Part shown: piece after piece, positions 1 to 7,577 of the stretch | Layout of the letters: every line of letters begins with the position of its first letter | Numbering within the stretch: position 1 is the stretch's first letter | DNA from: JAGXLC01 sp964585385 | Lineage (GTDB): Bacteria; Bacteroidota; Bacteroidia; Bacteroidales; UBA12077 | Reading direction: 5' to 3' | Assembly: GCA_964585385.1 (NCBI GenBank) | Contig: CAZPDP010000006.1 | Coordinates: forward strand, 1-64,000 | DNA: 64,000 bases | Notes under the pieces: model-generated | The model's database searches: none | Told to the model about the DNA's origin: nothing | What the model saw: only the letters and a program-made list of their open reading frames with translations | Translations under genes and position numbers: made by a program

Positions 1-20
1 GGTCATCGCCGACTTTTAAA

Positions 21-56
21 AATCCCGTCCCGATCGCTCGGAACGGGATTTTTTTT
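21..56 (+). terminator. Rho-independent terminator of an upstream gene
   Basis: An eight-base stem (AATCCCGT with ACGGGATT) is extended by CCGA/TCGG after one mismatch, has a TCGC loop and is followed by a T-run. It would end a plus-strand transcript entering from outside the window and lies just before the porin start codon at 70. Confidence 0.8.
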
Positions 57-69
57 ATTTTTACATCCT

Positions 70-2106
70 ATGAGATATACATCAGTTTTAATTGGCCTGT
101 TTCTCCTGGCATTCACTACAGAAATCAATGCCCAGATCGACAGACCTGGATTACAACCTGACCAAAGCCCGGAACAAGCAAAAAAGGATACTTCCTATCC
201 CGTGGAGATAATGACATGGAAGATGGATAGGTTTTTTGAACGGAATACCATTACTGTTGATAGTACATGGGATGATTTACATCAATTTGACCCAGCTCAC
301 GGAAATATCTACCTTAGTAGTTTTGGAACAGCAATACAGCATAATTTGATAGAGGAAAGATTTGATGTTCCGTTCCTCTTTAAACAACATTTCCTGGATT
401 ATTTCTATACCGATAAAACAACACAATATTACCGAACTACTGCACCATTTACATTTTTTAACTACATTTCCGGCGGCGGTTCTGATAAAATTGCTGAAGT
501 GGAAGCGTTTCATACACAAAATGTAAACAGGTATCTTAATTTTGGTCTGCGCCTGAAATTTATTTCATCATCGAGGTTTTATGAACAGGACGATCAAAAA
601 ACCACCCGCTCCAATTTTATCACTTTTTTCGCTAGCTACAATAAAGATTTATATGATGCGTATTTAAATATTAATGCTAATACTGTCAAATCTATCGAAA
701 TTGGCGGAGTACAAAATAAAGAAGAATTCAGACAGGGGATACAGGAGATTTTTACCACATATCTGGGAGAAGCTAAAGCAGTTCTTAAATCGCGCAGTGT
801 ACATTTTTCGCAAAAGCTTAATCTGAAAAAAGATCTATTTCGTAAAGCAAAAGAAGATACTGTTGCAGAAGATACTTCTGATACCACTTCTTTTGACAGA
901 CCTACAGACAGTATTCCCCAGGCTGATACCACTCAATTTGTTTTGGATAGTACGAAGATGACCAATAAAGATACTATGCCTACAGATTTTGCTTTGATTC
1001 ATAATCTTAATTATGTTTCGAATGAGTATAAGTATACCGATCTAAATCCAACCTCCCAGTTTTACTCAGCCTATCCTATATACATTGATTCAACCCGTAC
1101 TGATGACAGAGCAGAGACTGACTTAATGTCAAATGAACTAATTCTTTCCTTTCAATATCGAGGTTTTAAACTAAATGCCGGTTTACGTCATGAGTTAAAT
1201 AATTATTTTTTTCTTGAACAAAATCAAAAGATTGACACAGCCAATGTTTATAAGTGGGGAAATAAAGTGATTAATAACAGCCAGTTTATTGGTAAAACGG
1301 CAATCAACTTTTTTAGGAAATATCATTTTGAGGGAGAGGTAGGATATTACCTCTCAGGTTATAAAAGATTTGATAGTTATGCTGATGCAGAAATATACAG
1401 GATTGGGGATAGTACAAGGATTTCTGTTAGCGCAGGGTATGATCTTAAAGAACCCCATTTTTATTATCAAAGGTATAGCTCCAATCATTTTGAATGGAAT
1501 CAAAATTTACAGAAAACTCAGACTTTGAAGGGGAACCTTAACTTTCACGACTCTACAAGCAATTTCTATGTGGATATTAAGTCTCAGTTGATAAAGGACT
1601 ATGTTTATCTTAATAGCTCTGCAGTGCCTACTCAGCATAATTCATACCTTAACCTGTCTGTAATTTCATTACGTAAAAGGATATCATTCTGGAAAATCCA
1701 TCTTAACAATAATTTATATTATCAATATACCAACAACAGGGATATAATCAATATTCCTGAGTGGTATGTAAAAGAGTCCCTTTCATTCAGGCATACTTTT
1801 ACATTTGATTTTACCGGAGGTAAACTTCATTCACAATTTGGTATCAGCATGTATTATTATCCTGAATATTATGCTGACGCTTATATGCCTTCTTTGAATC
1901 TTTTCTATAATCAAAAAGAACAGCTTATAGGAGATAAAATTTACTTTGATGCCTTTATGAATTTAAAGATAAAGAGAACAAGTGCTTTTCTGAAGCTTTT
2001 CCATGTGAATAGTCCTTTGCAACCAAGGAGTTATTATGCAGCTCCGGATTATCCAATGTCTCCTTTTATGATAAAATTTGGAGTATTTTGGTCTTTTTAT
2101 GACTAA
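70..2106 (+). CDS. Putative Bacteroidota outer-membrane porin (Porin_10-like)
   Basis: The 678-residue protein starts with a signal peptide (about residues 1-21, ending NAQ). The rest is rich in aromatic residues and alternating polar/hydrophobic strands, as in a large outer-membrane beta-barrel, and it ends with the aromatic stretch GVFWSFYD. It resembles the putative porins (Porin_10 family) common in Bacteroidota, usually 600-700 residues long. An acidic, Asp/Thr-rich segment at about residues 265-310 is probably a surface loop or periplasmic linker. The family assignment rests on my recognition of overall pattern; the substrate cannot be inferred. The ATG lies 14 bases after a terminator T-run, so the promoter either overlaps the terminator or is read-through. 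Confidence 0.7.
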   Translation: MRYTSVLIGLFLLAFTTEINAQIDRPGLQPDQSPEQAKKDTSYPVEIMTWKMDRFFERNTITVDSTWDDLHQFDPAHGNIYLSSFGTAIQHNLIEERFDVPFLFKQHFLDYFYTDKTTQYYRTTAPFTFFNYISGGGSDKIAEVEAFHTQNVNRYLNFGLRLKFISSSRFYEQDDQKTTRSNFITFFASYNKDLYDAYLNINANTVKSIEIGGVQNKEEFRQGIQEIFTTYLGEAKAVLKSRSVHFSQKLNLKKDLFRKAKEDTVAEDTSDTTSFDRPTDSIPQADTTQFVLDSTKMTNKDTMPTDFALIHNLNYVSNEYKYTDLNPTSQFYSAYPIYIDSTRTDDRAETDLMSNELILSFQYRGFKLNAGLRHELNNYFFLEQNQKIDTANVYKWGNKVINNSQFIGKTAINFFRKYHFEGEVGYYLSGYKRFDSYADAEIYRIGDSTRISVSAGYDLKEPHFYYQRYSSNHFEWNQNLQKTQTLKGNLNFHDSTSNFYVDIKSQLIKDYVYLNSSAVPTQHNSYLNLSVISLRKRISFWKIHLNNNLYYQYTNNRDIINIPEWYVKESLSFRHTFTFDFTGGKLHSQFGISMYYYPEYYADAYMPSLNLFYNQKEQLIGDKIYFDAFMNLKIKRTSAFLKLFHVNSPLQPRSYYAAPDYPMSPFMIKFGVFWSFYD

Positions 2107-2181
2107 TTTTTTGCTATATTTAAATTTGAAACAATATCTTAAATGTAATGTTAAATAATTTGTATTAAAGGTAGACCTGTT

Positions 2182-3609
2182 TTGGTAAACAACTTCCACA
2201 TCACAAATAAATCCTTACTGATTATTCTTCCGATTGTTTTTCTTATTTTTTCATGTAAGAAAGAGTCTGCTGAAAAGAAGGACAGACTGGATAAGATTAA
2301 AGAAACCGGACGATTGGTTGCAGTCACTGACTATAATTCTACCAACTACTTTATTTACCGGGGGAAACCCATGGGTTTTCAGTATGAATTATTGAAAAAG
2401 TTTGCAGAAAACCTGAATGTTGAGTTGGAAATTAAAGTGAATAAAGATTTGGAGGAAAGTTTCCAATCGCTTGAAAATGGTGATATCGATATATTAGCTT
2501 TTAATTTAACTGTTACGGAAAAACGTAAAGATCAATTCGACTTTACTGTACCATTCTCCCAGACAAGGCAGGTTTTGGTTCAACGAAAACCTGAAGACTG
2601 GCGTAAAATGACCCGGCAGCAAATCGAGTATAATCTCATCCGGAATCAATTGGAGTTAAAGGGAAAAGTGATTTATGTCAGGGCAAACTCCTCCTATGAA
2701 CAGCGTTTGAGAAATCTGAATGAAGAAATTGGAGGAGGGATAGAAATTATAGAAAAGGATAACTATTCAGAGGAGCAGTTGATTTCACTAGTTGCAAGAG
2801 GAGAAATAGACTATACGGTTTGTGACGAAAACATTGCAAAGGTAAACAGAACGTATTACCCGAATATTGATGTAGGAACGGCTATAAGCTTTCCACAGAA
2901 TTTGGCCTGGGGTGTTCCAAAGGGAGCTGATTCTCTTTTAATTGCCGTTAACAGTTGGTTGGAAGAATATAAAAACACGCTGGATTACGCCCTTGTTTTC
3001 AACAAGTATTTTAAAAACAGGAAATCGGCTTTAATCTGGAAGAGCGATTATTTTACAATCAGCAGTGGAAAAATTTCTCCTTACGACGATTTAATAAAGA
3101 AATACAGCAAAATGATTGACTGGGATTGGCGGCTTTTGGCTTCCCTGATTTTCCAGGAATCCAGATTCAAACCCAATGCTCGCTCATGGGCCGGAGCTTA
3201 TGGTCTCATGCAATTAATGCCCTCTGTTCTGCGAAGATTTGATGTTGAAAATAAAGCTTCTCCTGAAGAAAATATACGCGCAGGTGTACAGTTTATCGAA
3301 TGGCTTGAAAAACAAATTGAAAAAAAAGGGATAAAAGATGAGGAAGAGAAGATAAAGTTTGTTTTAGCAGCTTATAATGTGGGACTGGGACATATACTGG
3401 ATGCAAGAAGACTGGCGGATAAATACGGAAAAGATCCGGATAAATGGAGCGATAATGTTGAAGAATACATTTTGAAAAAGTCCAACCCCGAGTATTATAA
3501 TGATGAAGTTGTTTACTATGGTTATTGCCGGGGTATGGAGACTTATAATTATGTCAGGCAGATTCTGGACCGCTATGAGCATTACAAAAATCTTATCGAC
3601 AAGAGTTAG
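2182..3609 (+). CDS. mltF: Membrane-bound lytic murein transglycosylase F
   Basis: A 475-residue lipoprotein that cleaves peptidoglycan glycan strands to 1,6-anhydromuramyl products. The N-terminus is a lipoprotein signal with lipobox LIFS-C25. Residues about 35-275 form a periplasmic solute-binding protein family 3 domain, and residues about 300-465 a Slt-type lysozyme-like domain with catalytic Glu326 (in FQESRFKP) and the typical GLMQLMP and AAYNVG motifs. This binding-protein plus SLT architecture is diagnostic of MltF. The start codon is TTG at 2182, preceded by AAAGG; no ATG lies before the signal peptide. The 3' end overlaps the convergent Nudix gene by 17 bases. Confidence 0.9.
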   Translation: MVNNFHITNKSLLIILPIVFLIFSCKKESAEKKDRLDKIKETGRLVAVTDYNSTNYFIYRGKPMGFQYELLKKFAENLNVELEIKVNKDLEESFQSLENGDIDILAFNLTVTEKRKDQFDFTVPFSQTRQVLVQRKPEDWRKMTRQQIEYNLIRNQLELKGKVIYVRANSSYEQRLRNLNEEIGGGIEIIEKDNYSEEQLISLVARGEIDYTVCDENIAKVNRTYYPNIDVGTAISFPQNLAWGVPKGADSLLIAVNSWLEEYKNTLDYALVFNKYFKNRKSALIWKSDYFTISSGKISPYDDLIKKYSKMIDWDWRLLASLIFQESRFKPNARSWAGAYGLMQLMPSVLRRFDVENKASPEENIRAGVQFIEWLEKQIEKKGIKDEEEKIKFVLAAYNVGLGHILDARRLADKYGKDPDKWSDNVEEYILKKSNPEYYNDEVVYYGYCRGMETYNYVRQILDRYEHYKNLIDKS

Positions 3610-4249
3610 TCAGAATGTTTTCATGAAGGGCTATAAATTCTGAAAGGATCATTGCTGTAGCCCCCCATATTTGTAAATCATCAATTTTAAAGAAAGGCGC
3701 CCTGAATTGTTTGTTGTTTTCAATAAATATTTCATTTTCGATGATACAGGATGGATCAAGCAGTTCGTTCAGACTTACGTTGTAGATCAGCTCAACTTCT
3801 CTTTTATCTGGGATAAGTTCCGGTTCATACGATAAACTGCCAATTACAGGATGAACAATATTATTGCTCACAGGAATGTAAAGGGGCGTCAATTTGCCCA
3901 GAATGTGTACGTCCTCTTTATGTATCCCGATTTCTTCCTGGGTTTCTCTTAAGGCGGTATCAATAAGATCGGTGTCTTCAGTGTCTTTCTTTCCGCCTGG
4001 CAGGCTAATTTGACCACTGTGTACACCGTCATAGACCTGTCTTTTAATAAAAACCGTATGTATTGAATGAGCAGAAGGAAAGAGTAACAGCATAACCCCT
4101 GCTTTTTGTGTTTTGTGGTTTGTAGCCTGGGTTGCTCTTCCTACAGGAGCCATCCTTGACTGTGCCTTTTGGCCTGGCAAAATCTTCTGTAAGGCCTTTT
4201 TTATTTTACACTCGTATTCTGTATAGTTATTTTTATCGGGCCGAAACAT
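3593..4249 (-). CDS. Nudix hydrolase, probable CoA pyrophosphatase (NudL/YeaB-like)
   Basis: A 218-residue Nudix protein that probably hydrolyses CoA or acyl-CoA to 3',5'-ADP and phosphopantetheine. It has the pre-motif HSGQISLPGG followed by a Nudix box with LRETQEEIGI, in the same spacing as the NudL/UPF0035 subfamily, where the box is one residue longer than the classical one. A longer frame opens at 4300, but the ATG at 4249 (MFRPDKNN) lies 8 bases after the gatD stop and avoids a 44-base overlap, so I prefer it. It is the last gene of the gatE-kinase-GT-gatD operon and its 3' end overlaps mltF tail to tail. Confidence 0.85.
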   Translation of the reverse strand: MFRPDKNNYTEYECKIKKALQKILPGQKAQSRMAPVGRATQATNHKTQKAGVMLLLFPSAHSIHTVFIKRQVYDGVHSGQISLPGGKKDTEDTDLIDTALRETQEEIGIHKEDVHILGKLTPLYIPVSNNIVHPVIGSLSYEPELIPDKREVELIYNVSLNELLDPSCIIENEIFIENNKQFRAPFFKIDDLQIWGATAMILSEFIALHENILTNSCR

Positions 4250-4256
4250 CTGCTTT

Positions 4257-5648
4257 TTATTTTCTGTATTTTTTGATGAACTCTTCAACTTCCGGCACAC
4301 CTCCCTGGTATACCAGGTATCCGTTATAGGGTTCTTTTTCTGTTATTTCATCGTTAATCGGATTCAACATCAGTTTTTTTACTTCTTCCTGGTCATGTGT
4401 TTGTCCCAGTGCCCAGCCCAGTTTAATGTAGGCTACTTCCGGGAGCATATTATCAGCAGGTATTACCCCAAGGTCCATAAGGTCGCGACCGGTATCATAA
4501 ACAAACATGTGAACATAGCCCCACAGAGTCTGAACTGTCATATATACATGTACCCCTTTATCCACAGCCCGCTTTAAAGCCGGGTATAAGGGTTTGTTGA
4601 CGTGACCGAGACCTGTTCCGGCTATAACAATTCCTTTGTACCCATTGTCTACTAAGGAATCGATAATGTCGGGCTGCATATTGGGATAGTAGTAAACAAT
4701 TGAAACACGCTCATCAAAATAGGGAAGGAGTTTTACTTGTTTGTCTTTTCTTCTTTTGTTGTACTGCTCTTTTATATTGGTGATTTTTCCTCTTTGAACT
4801 GTTGCAAGAGGTACGTCACCAAGCGTTCTGAAAGTTGACCGGTATGATGAGTGCATTTTCCTTACGCGCGTACCCCTGTGCAGGAATCCATATTCATCCG
4901 AAGTGGGGCCAAACATACAAACCATTACTTCAGCGATATCTGAATGTCCTGCTGTGTAGGCTGTGTGAATGAGATTTAATGCAGCATCTGAAGAAGGCCT
5001 GTCTGATGAACGCTGCGAACCAACCAGGACAATGGGTACAGGAGGATTTTGAATCATAAATGTAAGAGCGGCAGCGGTATGATGGAGCGTATCAGTTCCA
5101 TGTCCAATCATGATACCATCGATGCCGTTTTCAATTTCTTCACCAATGGCTTTGGCAAGCTCAATATATTGCTGAGGCCCCATATTTTCACTGAAAACAG
5201 CAAAAACTTTTTCTGTGGTCAGATTACAAATGTCCGCCAGTTCAGGGACCGCTCCGTAGAGTTCTCCCGGTGAAAAGGCAGGAATTACTGCTCCTGTTCT
5301 GTAATCCAGCCGCGAAGCAATGGTCCCGCCTGTACCAAAAAGTTTGACATTAGGTAGATCTTCAGAATATGGAAATTCCTGCTCCGGGATTTGGTAATTA
5401 GCCTTTTCAAAGCCGGTTTCGGTCATATCTTCAATTGTATCGATATCAATACCGATATTGTATCCAGTAGGGATTTTCAGTACGAGGTGTTTATCATCAT
5501 CGTTTTCCGACCGGGGTAAAATCTTACCCTCAAATGCACCCCGGCTGGTTTTGATGTCTACTGCACTCCATACCCTGATGTTAAATTTTTTTAATATTTC
5601 CAGTGATTTGCCTTTGTACCCCTGATAGGTTTCTTTGTCGTTTACCAT
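4257..5648 (-). CDS. gatD: Glu-tRNA(Gln) amidotransferase subunit D (archaeal type)
   Basis: A 463-residue protein with an N-terminal small beta-barrel domain (about 1-95) and an L-asparaginase-like domain. It has the nucleophile Thr109 in GTGGTIAS, Thr185-Asp186 in GHGTDTL, and Lys264 in RGTRVRKMHSS. The RGTRVRKMH segment and the N-terminal domain distinguish GatD from stand-alone asparaginases. GatD releases ammonia from glutamine (or asparagine) for GatE, which converts Glu-tRNA(Gln) to Gln-tRNA(Gln). The start overlaps the glycosyltransferase stop by one base (TAATG). GatDE was first described as specific to archaea, so its presence in an otherwise bacterial context suggests horizontal acquisition. 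gatE is three genes upstream in the same operon. Confidence 0.9.
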   Translation of the reverse strand: MVNDKETYQGYKGKSLEILKKFNIRVWSAVDIKTSRGAFEGKILPRSENDDDKHLVLKIPTGYNIGIDIDTIEDMTETGFEKANYQIPEQEFPYSEDLPNVKLFGTGGTIASRLDYRTGAVIPAFSPGELYGAVPELADICNLTTEKVFAVFSENMGPQQYIELAKAIGEEIENGIDGIMIGHGTDTLHHTAAALTFMIQNPPVPIVLVGSQRSSDRPSSDAALNLIHTAYTAGHSDIAEVMVCMFGPTSDEYGFLHRGTRVRKMHSSYRSTFRTLGDVPLATVQRGKITNIKEQYNKRRKDKQVKLLPYFDERVSIVYYYPNMQPDIIDSLVDNGYKGIVIAGTGLGHVNKPLYPALKRAVDKGVHVYMTVQTLWGYVHMFVYDTGRDLMDLGVIPADNMLPEVAYIKLGWALGQTHDQEEVKKLMLNPINDEITEKEPYNGYLVYQGGVPEVEEFIKKYRK

Positions 5649-6922
5649 TATAATTTGTAATTATTGAAATATTGCGTATAAAAGTCTAGATGCTTTTCTG
5701 CCATTGCCTCCCAGCTGTATTCTTCCACAATGATTCTGTGAGCTTCTTTGCCCATCCTGTCTCTTAGTTCAGTATCATTCACAACCTGAATGATTGCATC
5801 GGCGAACTCTTCAGAATCTTTAGGATTGACCAGGAACCCATTTTGGTTGTGATTAATAATTTGTCTGATTCCTCCGTATTTTGACGCTACTACTGGTTTG
5901 CCACAAGCCATGGCTTCCTGTGAGGTCATGCCAAATGGTTCAAAAATTGAAGGGAGAACAAAAAGTTCAGCCTGCTGGTAATATTGAACCAGTTTTTCGT
6001 CCGGCACATAACCAATTATATGCACCCGTTCGATATTCTTTTCTTTGATGATTTTTTTCATCTTGTTGTACACTTCTTTTTCCCTTTCTTTGGGTTTAGG
6101 CGAACCACCCCCAATGACCAGATGAACATCATCAAGTTTTTTGCTGACGATATCAAATGCGTGAAGAAGCAGGTCGTGACCTTTGTTAGAATCAATACGG
6201 CTCAGACAGAATATGTATTTATCCGGCAGGTCGGTTGGTTTGTTTTTCTCTTCTTCTGTGGGTTTTTTGAAGGTATGAATATCAACTCCCGGAGGCAGTA
6301 TGGATATGTTATCCTGTTCAAGACCATACAGTTCTTTTAGTTTGTCTTTCTGAACATTTGAAGTAAGGGCATGAGCGTTAACGGATTCAAAAATTCGAAT
6401 TTCTTCGTTGATGCGTTTAGTGAAGTTGAATTTTCTCTCCATCTCTTCCGGATCGCCCCCCATATCTTCCTTCTTCCAGGCACCCAGACTGTGAGCTGTA
6501 AAAAATGCCGGTTTATTTAAGGCTTTGGCCACGTCAAGAGTGACAATACCAGCATCCACATAATGGCCGTGGAAAAGGTCGTATTCAAGGTTCTGTTCTT
6601 GTATAAATTTTACCATATTTTCTGCCAACTCCGGCAAAACATCGTATATGAATTCTTTGGGTATGAATTCCCATTTCCCCGCTGGTATTCTTATTACTCT
6701 AACATCCGGGTTGTTTGGTACCGGATCGATTTGTTTCCGTTCTTTATCGAACCACCTTGTGAAGATATCAACTTTATAGCCTTTTTTTGCCAGGGCTTTT
6801 GAAAGTTCGAGAACATAAACTACCTGTCCACCTGTATCGGTTTGTCCCAATTGAGGAACCGGATCAAAATAACCATGCGTACTTAACATGGCTATTCTTT
6901 TGATTTCATTTTTGTCTTTCAT
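5648..6922 (-). CDS. GT4 glycosyltransferase, sucrose-phosphate-synthase-like
   Basis: A 424-residue retaining GT-B glycosyltransferase of family GT4. The N-terminal domain has the glycine-rich GQTDTGGQ loop (about 26-33) followed by VVYVLELSKALAKKG. The C-terminal nucleotide-sugar domain has the EX7E pair Glu328/Glu336 in EPFGMTSQEA and the conserved CGKPVVAS segment. The N-terminal pattern resembles sucrose synthase and sucrose-phosphate synthase, so the product may be sucrose phosphate or another compatible-solute glycoside; the acceptor cannot be read from sequence. No sugar phosphatase lies next to it. The start overlaps the upstream kinase gene by four bases (ATGA) and the stop overlaps gatD by one, so translation is probably coupled. 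Confidence 0.8.
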   Translation of the reverse strand: MKDKNEIKRIAMLSTHGYFDPVPQLGQTDTGGQVVYVLELSKALAKKGYKVDIFTRWFDKERKQIDPVPNNPDVRVIRIPAGKWEFIPKEFIYDVLPELAENMVKFIQEQNLEYDLFHGHYVDAGIVTLDVAKALNKPAFFTAHSLGAWKKEDMGGDPEEMERKFNFTKRINEEIRIFESVNAHALTSNVQKDKLKELYGLEQDNISILPPGVDIHTFKKPTEEEKNKPTDLPDKYIFCLSRIDSNKGHDLLLHAFDIVSKKLDDVHLVIGGGSPKPKEREKEVYNKMKKIIKEKNIERVHIIGYVPDEKLVQYYQQAELFVLPSIFEPFGMTSQEAMACGKPVVASKYGGIRQIINHNQNGFLVNPKDSEEFADAIIQVVNDTELRDRMGKEAHRIIVEEYSWEAMAEKHLDFYTQYFNNYKL

Positions 6923-7572
6923 GATTTCTCCTTAAGGTTTTTTAATTCGTACTCTTTAGTAATAATGAGATCCGCCTTCTTTTTTTGTTCAGAGATGATC
7001 TCATGCTCGATTCTCAGTATTTTCTCCAGAAACTCATCCTGCTTTTCACGGCTTCTTTCCGACCGGGTTTCTTTGGTGTCAAAATAGTTTTTATTGATAA
7101 AAACTTTAGTATGAATATTTTTCAGCGCTGTTGTGTATGTCCCTTCTGCAATGACTACCTTAATGTCTTCCAGGTTCACCTTTTCCGATTCGATTTTATC
7201 TTCTTCAAAATAAACGAGGGGTTTTACGATGGTCTTTTTTCCTTCCAGGGCATCTTTAATGTTCTTATCCAGAACATCAAGCTTCACTTCTGATGTACCA
7301 ACCAGGCCGATGTCCTCTTCCCGCATTTTTGCGTTGGTTTTCGGGGGATAAACAAAGTAATCATCCTGCTGGAAAATGAAGCATCTGATGTTATTCTTTT
7401 CCAGTTCCTGTTTTAAAGTGTAGGCAGTTTCAGATTTTCCACTGCCTGATTCACCTGCTATAGTAATGGCATATCTGCCCTCTGTTTTTTTAATTTCAGG
7501 AATGACCACTTCGGCTACCATTTGGGCCGATTTTACATGATGATCTTTAATAACCAGTTTATCGCCTTCCAT
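6919..7572 (-). CDS. P-loop kinase of the uridine kinase/phosphoribulokinase family
   Basis: A 217-residue P-loop protein with Walker A GESGSGKS at residues 40-47, a QQDDYF segment typical of uridine-kinase-like enzymes, and a charged Lys/Glu-rich C-terminus. The fold assignment to the Udk/PRK family is good, but the substrate is open: uridine, glycerate or a sugar are all possible. Its position between gatE (5-base gap) and the glycosyltransferase (4-base overlap) suggests a role with one of them, perhaps supplying a phosphorylated acceptor. It is the least understood member of the operon. Confidence 0.75.
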   Translation of the reverse strand: MEGDKLVIKDHHVKSAQMVAEVVIPEIKKTEGRYAITIAGESGSGKSETAYTLKQELEKNNIRCFIFQQDDYFVYPPKTNAKMREEDIGLVGTSEVKLDVLDKNIKDALEGKKTIVKPLVYFEEDKIESEKVNLEDIKVVIAEGTYTTALKNIHTKVFINKNYFDTKETRSERSREKQDEFLEKILRIEHEIISEQKKKADLIITKEYELKNLKEKS

Positions 7573-7577
7573 AATAT

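Noticed and set aside
4257..5648. Simple L-asparaginase
   Set aside because: The N-terminal barrel domain, the RGTRVRKMH segment around Lys264 and the presence of gatE in the operon identify GatD.
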